This document shows positions 9,390 to 17,077 of a stretch of 64,000 bases of DNA, one piece after another (within the stretch, counting starts at the first letter, position 1; each line of letters begins with the position of its first letter). The DNA is from Oceanihabitans iliipiscarium (lineage in GTDB: Bacteria > Bacteroidota > Bacteroidia > Flavobacteriales > Flavobacteriaceae), in the NCBI RefSeq assembly GCF_042686125.1, contig NZ_JBHUOV010000001.1, positions 434,001 to 498,000 on the forward strand, given 5' to 3'. The position numbers and the translations under genes are program-made. Below the pieces are notes generated by a model. It was given only the letters and a program-made list of their open reading frames with translations, ran no database searches and was not told the DNA's origin.

Positions 9390-10061
9390 ATGCTTTCTTT
9401 TTTTAAAGACTATAAATATTTCGGAATTGTTTTAGGCATCCTTTCTATTATTATCATTTCTGTTTTCTACAACATTTTAAAAGTCGACAAACCGCTGCCT
9501 ATTTATCAACCTGCTTCAGTAAATATTGAATTGGTTGACAGCACTATTCAGCATCAAAAGAAATATCACAAAATAGCTGATTTCAATCTTATAAATCAAA
9601 ATGGAAAAGCCATTACTCAAGAAGTGTACAAAAATAAAATCTATGTGGCTGATTTCTTTTTTACAACCTGCCAAACAATTTGTCCAATAATGACAGATCA
9701 CATGTATCAAATCCAAAAAGAAATTATTAATGATGATGACGTTATGCTACTCTCTCATACTGTTACACCTAAAATTGATAGTGTTGCACAGTTAAAAAAA
9801 TATGCCTTAAAAAAAGGGGTTAACGATGCAAAATGGAATTTAGTAACAGGCGATAAAAAACAAATTTATGAGCTTGCAAGGAAAAGTTATCTTGCAGTAA
9901 AAACCTCTGGAAGTGGAGATGAATACGATATGATTCATACCGAAAACTTTATGCTTATTGACAAAAAACGCCAAATCAGAGGATTTTATGATGGCACAAA
10001 TCCTGAAGCCATATCACAATTAATAGAGGACATAAAAACCTTAAAAAAAGAATATAAATAG
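9390..10061 (+). CDS. SCO1/SenC family copper-binding redox protein
   Basis: 223 residues. An N-terminal transmembrane anchor (GIVLGILSIIIISVFYN, residues about 12-28) leads to a thioredoxin-fold domain with the SCO copper motif C-x3-C-P (Cys94 and Cys98 in FTTCQTICP) and the conserved distal histidine at about residue 183 (DMIHTENFMLID). SCO proteins deliver copper to the CuA site of cytochrome c oxidase or act as thiol-disulfide reductases facing the periplasm. The next gene is feoA, which has its own promoter, so the two are probably neighbours rather than one operon. Confidence 0.92.
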   Translation: MLSFFKDYKYFGIVLGILSIIIISVFYNILKVDKPLPIYQPASVNIELVDSTIQHQKKYHKIADFNLINQNGKAITQEVYKNKIYVADFFFTTCQTICPIMTDHMYQIQKEIINDDDVMLLSHTVTPKIDSVAQLKKYALKKGVNDAKWNLVTGDKKQIYELARKSYLAVKTSGSGDEYDMIHTENFMLIDKKRQIRGFYDGTNPEAISQLIEDIKTLKKEYK

Positions 10062-10102
10062 TTTATTCTACTACATTTTTTTTTTTGCAACTTCTTTTGT
10101 CT

Positions 10103-10110
10103 TATTTTTG
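10103..10110 (+). promoter_or_regulatory. -7 element of the feoAB promoter
   Basis: TATTTTTG matches TAnnTTTG exactly, 27 bases before the feoA TTG start. TTTG at 10084-10087 might be the upstream (-33) element, though the spacing is short. No clear Fur box or DtxR palindrome was seen close by. Confidence 0.6.
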
Positions 10111-10136
10111 CTTCTTTAAAATCAATCTAAATAAGC

Positions 10137-10373
10137 TTGCAAGTTACAATCGCACATCTTAAACGTGGAGAACAAGGTATCATTACTGATGTATCTTCAG
10201 AACACATTCCTCTAAAACTATTGGAAATGGGTTGCCTTCCTGGTAATACTGTTCAGCTTTTACAAGTCGCACCTTTTCAAGATCCTATGTATTTAAATGT
10301 TAATGGGACACATTTAGCTATAAGGAAAGAAACCGCTATTCATATAATCATTGAAAAAATAATCCATGAGTAA
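10137..10373 (+). CDS. feoA: Ferrous iron transport protein FeoA
   Basis: 78 residues, the usual FeoA length, forming a small SH3-like cytosolic fold (LKRGEQGIITDV, LKLLEMGCLPGNTVQLL, DPMYLNVNGTHLAIRKETA). FeoA assists the FeoB channel in ferrous iron uptake. The start is TTG at 10137: there is an in-frame stop at 10128 and no ATG ahead of the conserved region. The stop lies inside feoB (8-bp overlap), showing translational coupling. Confidence 0.92.
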   Translation: MQVTIAHLKRGEQGIITDVSSEHIPLKLLEMGCLPGNTVQLLQVAPFQDPMYLNVNGTHLAIRKETAIHIIIEKIIHE

Positions 10374-12462
10374 ACAAATAAATGTTGCGCTTATTGGAAA
10401 CCCAAATACTGGGAAAACCTCTGTTTTTAATGCTCTTACTGGCTTAAATCAAAAAGTAGGTAACTATCCTGGAATAACGGTTGAGAAAAAAGAAGGAATT
10501 TGCAAACTCCCTCGTGGCGTGAAAGCTCATATTATAGATTTGCCAGGCACCTACAGTTTAAACGCATCATCTTTAGACGAAAATGTTGTCATTGAATTGC
10601 TTTTAAATAAAAATGATAAAGATTATCCAGATGTTGCTATTGTCGTTAGTGATGTCGAAAATTTAAAACGAAACCTTCTTTTATTCACACAAATAAAAGA
10701 TTTAGAAATTCCTTGTATTCTGGTGATTAATATGGCAGACCGAATGCGCTATAAAGGCATTTCATTAGATATAGATTATTTAGAAACACAGTTAGAGACT
10801 AAAATTGCGCTTATAAGTACTCGTAAAAATCAAGGTATAGAGAATCTTAAGCAGCTTATCTCAAATTATAAAGACTTATCTGTTGAAGCATGTTTACATG
10901 CATCTGAAATAGACCCAGAATATTTTGACCGATTAAGAAAAGCATTTCCTAATCAATTATTATACAAACTATGGCTGGTTATTACTCAAGATGTAAACTT
11001 CGGTAAAACAAATAGAAAAGAAATTGATATTGCTAGCTTCAAGACCAAATCTGAAAGTGATCTTAAAAGACTTCAGCAAAAAGAGACCATAAAACGTTAT
11101 CAATTTATTAATAATGTTTTGAAAAAAGGACAAACTATTGATGTAACTCAAGCTAAGGATTTGCGCTCTAAATTTGATAGAGTTCTCACACATAAAGTTT
11201 GGGGTTATCTTATTTTTGGACTTATTTTACTTACTATTTTTCAAGCCATTTATGATTGGTCTAGCGTTCCGATGGATTTAATTGATTCGGCTTTTGCATC
11301 ATTAAGTGAATGGACAAAAAACACGCTTCCTAGTGGCGCCTTTACGAATTTAATTGCTGAAGGTATAATTCCTGGCTTAGGTGGTATTGTTATTTTTATT
11401 CCACAAATTGCTTTTCTATTCTTATTCATTGCAGTACTCGAAGAAAGTGGTTACATGAGTCGTGTGGTCTTTTTAATGGATCGAATTATGCGGCGTTTTG
11501 GTTTAAGTGGAAAAAGTGTCGTACCTCTAATATCTGGTACTGCTTGTGCTATTCCGGCGATTATGGCCACACGAAATATTGAAAGCTGGAAAGAACGTTT
11601 AATTACCATTCTAGTAACGCCTTTTACAACCTGCTCTGCACGATTGCCAGTGTATTTAATTATTATTTCTTTAGTCATCCCAGAAGGACGATTTATTGGC
11701 TTAAGCTATCAAGCATTAACGCTTATGCTTTTATATTTAATAGGATTTAGCGCTGCTATTGTTTCGGCATACATTTTAAACAAAATATTGAAAATTAAAA
11801 GCAAAACATTTTTTGTTGTAGAAATGCCGAATTATAAGCTTCCTCTGATTAAAAATGTAATGCTTACTGTTATTGAAAAAACCAAGTCTTTTATTTTTGG
11901 TGCTGGAAAAATCATTTTAGCCATATCTATTGTGCTTTGGTTTTTAGCATCTTATGGACCAGGAAATGATTTTAATAATGCCGAAGAAATTATAAAAACT
12001 GAATACGCAACACAAAACTTATCTGAAGACGAATTACATCAAAAAATAGCCTCATATAAATTAGAACACTCCTTTATTGGCATCACTGGTCGCGCCATTG
12101 AACCAGTGATTAGACCTTTGGGTTATGACTGGAAAATTGGTATCGCAATAGTAAGTTCATTTGCAGCGCGCGAAGTGTTTGTAGGTACACTCGCAACAAT
12201 ATATAGTGTTGGTAGTGATGAAGAAGAAACGATTAAAAATAGAATGGCTGGTGAAGTTAATCCTATTTTAGGCGGACCACTATTTAACTTTGCTTCTGGA
12301 ATTTCATTATTGCTTTTTTACGCTTTTGCTATGCAATGTATGAGTACATTAGCTATTGTTAAAAGAGAAACTAATACTTGGAAATGGCCAATGCTACAAT
12401 TAATTATTATGAGTGCGTTTGCTTATATAGTAGCTTTAATTGCTTATCAATTATTGAAATAA
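10366..12462 (+). CDS. feoB: Ferrous iron transporter FeoB
   Basis: 698 residues. The N-terminal G domain has the P-loop GNPNTGKT (11-18), the DLPGTYSL switch motif and an NMAD motif in place of the canonical NKxD. A linker and about eight or more membrane helices follow from residue ~275, with the core motifs ISGTACAIPAIMATR and TPFTTCSARLPVYLI, whose cysteines line the proposed iron path. It imports Fe(II) across the inner membrane. It overlaps feoA and is followed 11 bases later by a tiny Cys-rich membrane protein. Confidence 0.96.
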   Translation: MSKQINVALIGNPNTGKTSVFNALTGLNQKVGNYPGITVEKKEGICKLPRGVKAHIIDLPGTYSLNASSLDENVVIELLLNKNDKDYPDVAIVVSDVENLKRNLLLFTQIKDLEIPCILVINMADRMRYKGISLDIDYLETQLETKIALISTRKNQGIENLKQLISNYKDLSVEACLHASEIDPEYFDRLRKAFPNQLLYKLWLVITQDVNFGKTNRKEIDIASFKTKSESDLKRLQQKETIKRYQFINNVLKKGQTIDVTQAKDLRSKFDRVLTHKVWGYLIFGLILLTIFQAIYDWSSVPMDLIDSAFASLSEWTKNTLPSGAFTNLIAEGIIPGLGGIVIFIPQIAFLFLFIAVLEESGYMSRVVFLMDRIMRRFGLSGKSVVPLISGTACAIPAIMATRNIESWKERLITILVTPFTTCSARLPVYLIIISLVIPEGRFIGLSYQALTLMLLYLIGFSAAIVSAYILNKILKIKSKTFFVVEMPNYKLPLIKNVMLTVIEKTKSFIFGAGKIILAISIVLWFLASYGPGNDFNNAEEIIKTEYATQNLSEDELHQKIASYKLEHSFIGITGRAIEPVIRPLGYDWKIGIAIVSSFAAREVFVGTLATIYSVGSDEEETIKNRMAGEVNPILGGPLFNFASGISLLLFYAFAMQCMSTLAIVKRETNTWKWPMLQLIIMSAFAYIVALIAYQLLK

Positions 12463-12473
12463 ATAAAATAATT

Positions 12474-12605
12474 ATGAACTTTATAATTCAAAATAGTCTA
12501 GTTTTTATTGCGATATTATTAGCCATTATTTATTTAGCTAAAAAGTTCTTTTTTAAAAATAAATCAAAAAAATCTTGCGGTACAGACGATTGTGGTTGCC
12601 ATTAA
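12474..12605 (+). CDS. FeoB-associated Cys-rich membrane protein
   Basis: A 43-residue protein: one transmembrane helix (SLVFIAILLAIIYLA), a basic stretch (KKFFFKNKSKK), and a Cys-rich C-terminus (SCGTDDCGCH). This matches the small FeoB-associated family in size, layout and position after feoB. It may act like FeoC or as a metal-binding accessory. The ATG at 12474 is chosen because longer in-frame readings run inside feoB. Confidence 0.85.
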   Translation: MNFIIQNSLVFIAILLAIIYLAKKFFFKNKSKKSCGTDDCGCH

Positions 12606-13132
12606 AAAACCCAACTAAAGGAGTTAAAAAACACGCTTATAATATTCATTTATAAACTCCGAAAAAGGTCTAAAATTAATTTACAATAGCATAAAACATT
12701 TCTTAAAATAAGCTCAATTTTCGTCCTTTAAATCAATTAGTATTTGGAAATTTTTGAGACATTTTATGGCATGTCTTCTTCAAGCTTCTTGTCCAAATCT
12801 AAAAACATGAAAGCGATGGCTGTACTATATCACATATAATATAAAATAGTATTTAAAAGCTGACAATCAGTATTTTATGTGAATTTATATAAATAAATAC
12901 TTGATGATTTATTTGCATCAGTACATCCAAAAAGGAAAAAAATTCTTCAGTAAAAAAAATTAAAAGAGCGTATGCTTAAACTTTATTTAAAAAAATAGAA
13001 ACTTTTATTATTACTTCTAATTATTGATTATCAACTTTTTAATACATTTTACATATATATTTAATTTAAATTTTACAAAACGTCATATTAAACAAAATCA
13101 AGCGTAAAATATGTATTAAATATTATTTTCAA
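12606..13132. other. Long AT-rich gap between feo genes and dtxR1
   Basis: About 530 bases without a convincing intact gene. It holds a short inverted repeat just after the feo genes (GGAGTT at 12620 with AACTCC at 12655) and one short coding-like relic on the minus strand at 12764-12826. The rest is very AT-rich and shows nothing else recognisable. Confidence 0.5.
12764..12826 (-). pseudogene. Possible 20-codon relic of a transposase-like C-terminus
   Basis: The minus strand reads STAIAFMFLDLDKKLEEDMP then a stop; an in-frame stop lies just upstream, so only this tail remains. The helical, protein-like composition inside an otherwise non-coding stretch suggests the decayed end of a gene, perhaps a mobile-element transposase. 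The family was not identified, and chance cannot be excluded. Confidence 0.25.
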
Positions 13133-13140
13133 TATATTTG
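13133..13140 (+). promoter_or_regulatory. -7 element of the dtxR1 promoter
   Basis: TATATTTG is a perfect TAnnTTTG match. The in-frame TTG at 13138 is its last three bases and so cannot start the protein; this supports the ATG at 13186. Confidence 0.65.
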
Positions 13141-13148
13141 AATATTAT

Positions 13149-13164
13149 TTTAAGCATACTTAAA
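13149..13164 (+). promoter_or_regulatory. Palindromic operator candidate, dtxR1
   Basis: TTTAAGCATACTTAAA: 6-bp inverted arms around a 4-base centre, 16 bp in all, starting 8 bases after the -7 element and so covering the expected transcription start. The size and place suit negative autoregulation by a DtxR-type dimer. It resembles the 16-bp palindrome at 15149. Confidence 0.5.
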
Positions 13165-13185
13165 TATATTTTAAAGCATCGATTT

Positions 13186-13887
13186 ATGTCCGTATCTATT
13201 GACAATTTTATTAAAGCCATCTATAAAAATGGCGTTGATGAAAAAAACGACACCAAACCTGGTAGCATTGCAAAAAAATTAAATATTTCAAATGCTGCTG
13301 CAACAGACATGGCTAAAAAATTAGCGACTCGTGATGTGTTGCATTATGAAAAATATCAACCGCTTCAACTAACAGAAAAGGGAACGAAACTAGCATTGAA
13401 TATTATTCGTAAACATCGCTTATGGGAAACTCTTCTTTATAAATTATTTGACATGTCTTTATTTGAAATTCATCAAGAAGCTGAAGTATTAGAACATCAA
13501 ACTTCTGACGACTTAGCAAAAAGAATAAACGCTTATTTAGGGAATCCGAAATTTGATCCTCATGGCGATCCTATTCCTGATGAAAAAGGTGAGATACATA
13601 CCTCAAATCATGCTTTAACTTTATCAGACTCAATCGAAGGAAAAACATATACCATAGCGAGATTAATGAGCGACGATAAAGAATTTTTTGATTTTTGCGC
13701 ACTTTATGGTTTAAAGCTAGGCAGTAAAATAATGGTAACGAATCAATTTCAGTTTAATAAAATGACTCAGGTTTCAATTAACAATAATACTCTACTTTTA
13801 AATGAGAGTTTTACCAACATCATTTATGTTAACGAAATCAATCAAAAACAAGAAGATATTTCTAATTCAAATTACAAGCTATTTTAA
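13186..13887 (+). CDS. DtxR/MntR-family metal-dependent regulator (paralogue 1)
   Basis: 233 residues. Residues 1-70 form a winged helix (IAKKLNISNAAATDMAKKL, then QLTEKG); the dimer and metal domain follows with KHRLWETLL and EAEVLEHQTS. The E-x-x-E-H pattern has Glu where DtxR has Cys102, which is the manganese (MntR) type of site. A DPHGDPIP motif and a C-terminal SH3/FeoA-like domain (about 150-220) complete it. It probably represses metal uptake genes when metal is plentiful. It sits after feoAB and before the Mn/Zn ABC operon, with a possible operator over its own start. It is a clear paralogue of the regulator at 14442. Confidence 0.88.
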   Translation: MSVSIDNFIKAIYKNGVDEKNDTKPGSIAKKLNISNAAATDMAKKLATRDVLHYEKYQPLQLTEKGTKLALNIIRKHRLWETLLYKLFDMSLFEIHQEAEVLEHQTSDDLAKRINAYLGNPKFDPHGDPIPDEKGEIHTSNHALTLSDSIEGKTYTIARLMSDDKEFFDFCALYGLKLGSKIMVTNQFQFNKMTQVSINNNTLLLNESFTNIIYVNEINQKQEDISNSNYKLF

Positions 13888-14004
13888 GGCGTTTTAAGAC
13901 AGGTTCTGACGAAAATGAATAAGAGAATTGTTTTCAGGTAAAAACGCTTTTAAATTAATCGATTTTGGCGTCTAACAGAACTAAGATGAGAAATGTTTAA
14001 ACGA

Positions 14005-14430
14005 TTAATTTCTAATATCTAATTGAATATAGTAATCTTCTATTTTTGTTTTGGTGCCAGAAACTGGGTAAGGCAAAATATTAAAACCAGAAATACTCAG
14101 GTCTTCTGAAGAAAATAAATTCCCAGTTAAGTCTTGTAAATGACTTTTAGGACTTAATGTTACTTTCTTTTGTGTTGTTTTATTGCCATTTTTAAAAACA
14201 TCAACCAAAACAACAACTTCACCAGCCCAAATACAATTCACATTTTTTGGGCAACGAGAATCTTGTAACACATCCACAAACTTTAACTCTATATCATTAA
14301 ATTTTAATTGCTCTCCAAAATAAAGTTTTGATACAATTCTAGGGGTTTCAACTTTTTCTATTGGACTAGAATCTTGAGCCCAAACTAATGTCGTTAACAG
14401 TAAACTTGCAATGATAAAAATGTACTTCAT
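14005..14430 (-). CDS. Secreted hypothetical protein with SRCP...CIWAG motif
   Basis: 141 residues with a signal peptide (FIIASLLLTTLVWAQ). The mature part carries DSRCPKNVNCIWAGEVVVLV, a two-cysteine motif I recall from small exported proteins of unknown function in Bacteroidota, followed by beta-rich sequence. It lies 11 bases after the dtxR2 stop on the same strand, so it is probably co-transcribed with that regulator. The cysteines could form a disulfide or hold a metal, but no function is known to me. Confidence 0.7.
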   Translation of the reverse strand: MKYIFIIASLLLTTLVWAQDSSPIEKVETPRIVSKLYFGEQLKFNDIELKFVDVLQDSRCPKNVNCIWAGEVVVLVDVFKNGNKTTQKKVTLSPKSHLQDLTGNLFSSEDLSISGFNILPYPVSGTKTKIEDYYIQLDIRN

Positions 14431-14441
14431 ATTCCTAAAAT

Positions 14442-15101
14442 TTAATTCGATTCTTGTAAAAACAAATTCTTAGCTACATTATGAGATACCACAATAGGTT
14501 TAGATTCAAGACGTAGCTTTATAGAATTGTCATACGGTTCTTTATACAGGATTTCAATAATTGTGCCTAAGCCAATACCATTACTGTCTAAATATTTTAA
14601 AAAAGTAGTAGATGTATCTTTTACACCAATACAGGTGTATGTTTTGCCTTCAATGGCTTGCGACAATAAGACTTTCTCTACATATTTAAAAACGCCTTCC
14701 TTATTTGGAATAGGGTCTCCATGAGGATCGTAATTTGGATATTCTAAAAAAGCATCTAACTCATCTATCAGTTTTTCTGATCGAATATGCTCTAAATCTT
14801 CAGCGACTTCATGCACTTGATCCCAAGTAAAATTTAGTTTTTCAACTAAAAACACTTCCCATAATCGATGTCTCCTAATTATATTTATAGCTACACTTTG
14901 CCCTTTTTCTGTAAGATTTACACCTTGATATTTTTTATAAACCGCATAATCTTTTTCAGACAATTTTTTAATCATGTCTGTAACAGATGATGCTTTTGTT
15001 TGCATAGCTTCAGCGATTGCGTTAGTATTGACTAATTCCACACCTTGCTTTCCCAAATGATAAATAGCCTTTATATAATTCTCTTCCGTTAGTGTAATCA
15101 T
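14442..15101 (-). CDS. DtxR/MntR-family metal-dependent regulator (paralogue 2)
   Basis: 219 residues from the ATG at 15101; the longer reading from 15131 starts inside the promoter region. Layout: winged helix (NAIAEAMQTKASSVTDMIKKL, residues 27-47), wing VNLTEKG, then likely metal ligands His78 (RRHRLWEVFL), His97, Glu101, Glu104 and His105 (AEDLEHIRS). Glu101 in the place of DtxR Cys102 points to manganese-type sensing. The DPHGDPIP motif and an SH3-like C-terminal domain follow. It is divergent from the Mn/Zn ABC operon with a strong palindrome between them, so it very likely represses that operon and itself. Confidence 0.92.
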   Translation of the reverse strand: MITLTEENYIKAIYHLGKQGVELVNTNAIAEAMQTKASSVTDMIKKLSEKDYAVYKKYQGVNLTEKGQSVAINIIRRHRLWEVFLVEKLNFTWDQVHEVAEDLEHIRSEKLIDELDAFLEYPNYDPHGDPIPNKEGVFKYVEKVLLSQAIEGKTYTCIGVKDTSTTFLKYLDSNGIGLGTIIEILYKEPYDNSIKLRLESKPIVVSHNVAKNLFLQESN

Positions 15102-15117
15102 AAATAAAAAGTATACA

Positions 15118-15125
15118 CAAATATA
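15118..15125 (-). promoter_or_regulatory. -7 element of the dtxR2 promoter
   Basis: The minus strand reads TATATTTG, a perfect consensus. The expected transcription start (about 15111) leaves a leader of roughly 10 bases before the ATG at 15101, and lies downstream of the longer in-frame start, which supports the shorter protein. Confidence 0.65.
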
Positions 15126-15148
15126 ATACAACTTAATTGAAATAATAT

Positions 15149-15164
15149 TTTAGACAAGTCTAAA
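15149..15164 (+). promoter_or_regulatory. Palindromic metal-regulator operator
   Basis: TTTAGACAAGTCTAAA: a perfect 7-bp inverted repeat around AA, in the gap between divergent dtxR2 and the ABC operon. It ends 8 bases before the -7 element of the operon (15173) and lies just upstream of the dtxR2 promoter. Its size and arms are like known DtxR, MntR and TroR operators. A dimer bound here would block the operon promoter. Confidence 0.72.
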
Positions 15165-15172
15165 TTTATATT

Positions 15173-15180
15173 TATATTTG
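15173..15180 (+). promoter_or_regulatory. -7 element of the Mn/Zn ABC operon promoter
   Basis: TATATTTG is a perfect TAnnTTTG match, 15 bases before the first ATG of the operon. The 16-bp palindrome lies directly upstream, where it would overlap bound RNA polymerase. Confidence 0.65.
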
Positions 15181-15195
15181 TAAAAATATCATGAA

Positions 15196-16035
15196 ATGAA
15201 ATTGATAAACAAAATACATATTCTTGTATCTCTTTCTATAATGACTTTTCTTAATGTCTTTTCTCAAGAGGATAGTACGAAATTAGTGATGACAAACCCT
15301 AAAACAGAAGTTTTTACAAGTCCGCTAACCACTGACAGGCCTGATGCCACAGAGGCGTCTTCAACTGTAGGGAAAGGTGTTTTTCAAATTGAAACAGGCG
15401 TGCTCTATGATGCTTTTGAAGATCAAAACGTAAAATCTGAAAACTACACTTATAACACAACGCTTTTGCGTTATGGTATTTTAGACCATTTAGAATTTCG
15501 CTTAGGCTGGGATTTTGTCGAAGGAACAACAACTATAAATGGCAATAAATTAAACGATGTAACTAGTGGATTTTCTCCTTTGTTATTAGGTCTTAAAATT
15601 GATATTGCTCAAGAAAAAAACGGCTGGCCAGAGATTGCATTTATCGGACATATATTTCCGCTATTCACTGCATCTCAAGATTATCGCCCAGAATCTACTG
15701 CTGTAGATTTTAGATTTTCAATGTCTCATACCTTAAGCGAAAAATCTAGTCTAGGTTATAATTTAGGTGGTGAATGGGGTAATGATTCTCCTGAAGCATC
15801 TGCAATATATACACTAGCTTATGGTTATAGTATTTCAGATAAATTTGGAATGTACGCCGAATTATATGGCGATTTCCCTGAAGACAATAAAGCGAACCAT
15901 TATTGGGATGCAGGACTAACCTATTTAGTGTCTAATGATTTACAATTTGATATTTACGCAGGAACAAGCATTACTAAAGGCCAAGATATACTTGTTGGTC
16001 TAGGTTTAAGTTATAGAATTATAAAAAAACAGTAA
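15196..16035 (+). CDS. Outer-membrane transporter-like protein (MetA-pathway/PF13557 type)
   Basis: 279 residues with a signal peptide (ISLSIMTFLNVFSQE region). The mature part begins with TDRPDATEASSTVGKGVFQIETG, the signature opening of this outer-membrane family, then runs as regular amphipathic beta-strands to the C-terminal LGLSYRIIKK. It is the first gene of the metal operon, six bases ahead of the binding protein. A role as the outer-membrane entry route for the metal is an inference from position. Confidence 0.8.
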   Translation: MKLINKIHILVSLSIMTFLNVFSQEDSTKLVMTNPKTEVFTSPLTTDRPDATEASSTVGKGVFQIETGVLYDAFEDQNVKSENYTYNTTLLRYGILDHLEFRLGWDFVEGTTTINGNKLNDVTSGFSPLLLGLKIDIAQEKNGWPEIAFIGHIFPLFTASQDYRPESTAVDFRFSMSHTLSEKSSLGYNLGGEWGNDSPEASAIYTLAYGYSISDKFGMYAELYGDFPEDNKANHYWDAGLTYLVSNDLQFDIYAGTSITKGQDILVGLGLSYRIIKKQ

Positions 16036-16041
16036 CTAAAG

Positions 16042-16953
16042 ATGAAAAAAAAGATACTAATACTAATAATTACATTGTCCTTTTTAAATTGTAAAAAAAC
16101 CCAACAAGACAACGGAAAACTAAATATTGTAACCACGACAACAATGATTACAGATTTGGTAACTAACATTGGCGGGAATTACATCAATGTTCAAGGATTA
16201 ATGGGTTCTGGCGTAGACCCTCACCTTTATAAAGCAAGTGAAGGTGATGTCACAAAACTGGTAAATGCAGATATTATCTTTTACAACGGATTGCATCTGG
16301 AAGGAAAACTAGTTGAAGTCTTCGAGAAAATGCAAAGCCAAACTAAAACACGCATTGCTTTAGCCGAAGAAATAGATAAAAACACATTAATCGGTTCAGA
16401 ATATTTTGCCTCGAATTATGACCCACATGTTTGGTTTAACATTACCTACTTCAAACAATTTGCTAAAAAAGTAACTCAGACTCTCAGTGAAAAAGACCCT
16501 GAAAATGCTGCGCATTATATTGAAAATGAAAAAGAATACCTGTCAAAGTTAGATCGTCTTCAACAGAAAATTAAAACAACTATAGATACACTTCCTATTG
16601 AGAAACGTATCTTAGTTACTGCACATGACGCCTTTAACTACTTTGGTAAAAATTATGGTTTTGAAGTCGTGGGTTTACAAGGTTTATCTACTGCTACAGA
16701 AGCTGGCGTAAAAGATGTTCAAAAGCTGGCAGCATTTATTATTGATAAAAAAGTAAAGGCTATTTTTGTAGAAAGTTCTGTGCCAAAACGTACTATTGAA
16801 GCCTTACAAGCTGCTGTGAATTCTAAAGGACACGAAGTTGTTATTGGAGGCACATTGTATTCTGATGCCTTAGGAAATGCAGGAACGGTTGAAGGCACGT
16901 ATATTGGCATGTTTGAATATAATGTGAATACCATTGTAAATGCTTTAAAGTAA
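16042..16953 (+). CDS. Metal ABC transporter substrate-binding protein (TroA/ZnuA type)
   Basis: 303 residues. An N-terminal ILIITLSFLNC lipobox makes it a lipoprotein. The cluster A-I fold has the expected metal ligands in order: DPHLYKAS, DPHVWFN, the histidine of TAHDAFNYFG and the aspartate of YSDALG. No His-rich loop is present, so it is closer to the TroA/MntC type than to classic ZnuA. With the MntR-like regulator next door, manganese is the likeliest cargo, with zinc or iron possible. About 120 bases separate it from the ATPase gene, filled by a repeat-like element. Confidence 0.92.
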   Translation: MKKKILILIITLSFLNCKKTQQDNGKLNIVTTTTMITDLVTNIGGNYINVQGLMGSGVDPHLYKASEGDVTKLVNADIIFYNGLHLEGKLVEVFEKMQSQTKTRIALAEEIDKNTLIGSEYFASNYDPHVWFNITYFKQFAKKVTQTLSEKDPENAAHYIENEKEYLSKLDRLQQKIKTTIDTLPIEKRILVTAHDAFNYFGKNYGFEVVGLQGLSTATEAGVKDVQKLAAFIIDKKVKAIFVESSVPKRTIEALQAAVNSKGHEVVIGGTLYSDALGNAGTVEGTYIGMFEYNVNTIVNALK

Positions 16954-16959
16954 AATTAT

Positions 16960-17050
16960 TAGAAGCTATTTCCAGCTTTCGGCAGTCGCTTTTTTTGAGT
17001 TGTCATTCCGCAATTCAATGCGAAACACACAAAAAAGAGCTTCAACAAAT
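16960..17050. repeat. Structured intergenic element inside the metal operon
   Basis: The gap contains a T7 stretch (around 16990) and a matching A6 stretch (around 17030) that frame sequence with short inverted parts such as TTCCGCAATTCAATGCGAA. The layout, T-run and A-run arms with flanking conserved-looking words, resembles the dispersed repeats at 21156 and 25590, though the words differ. It interrupts the operon between the binding protein and ATPase genes and may alter expression of the downstream part. Confidence 0.4.
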
Positions 17051-17077
17051 GCCTCAATCTGGGCTAAAAAATAACGT

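Noticed and set aside
13888..14004. Inverted words GCGTTTTA and TAAAAACGC after dtxR1 as a terminator
   Set aside because: The arms are about 50 bases apart without a U-run; too loose to call.
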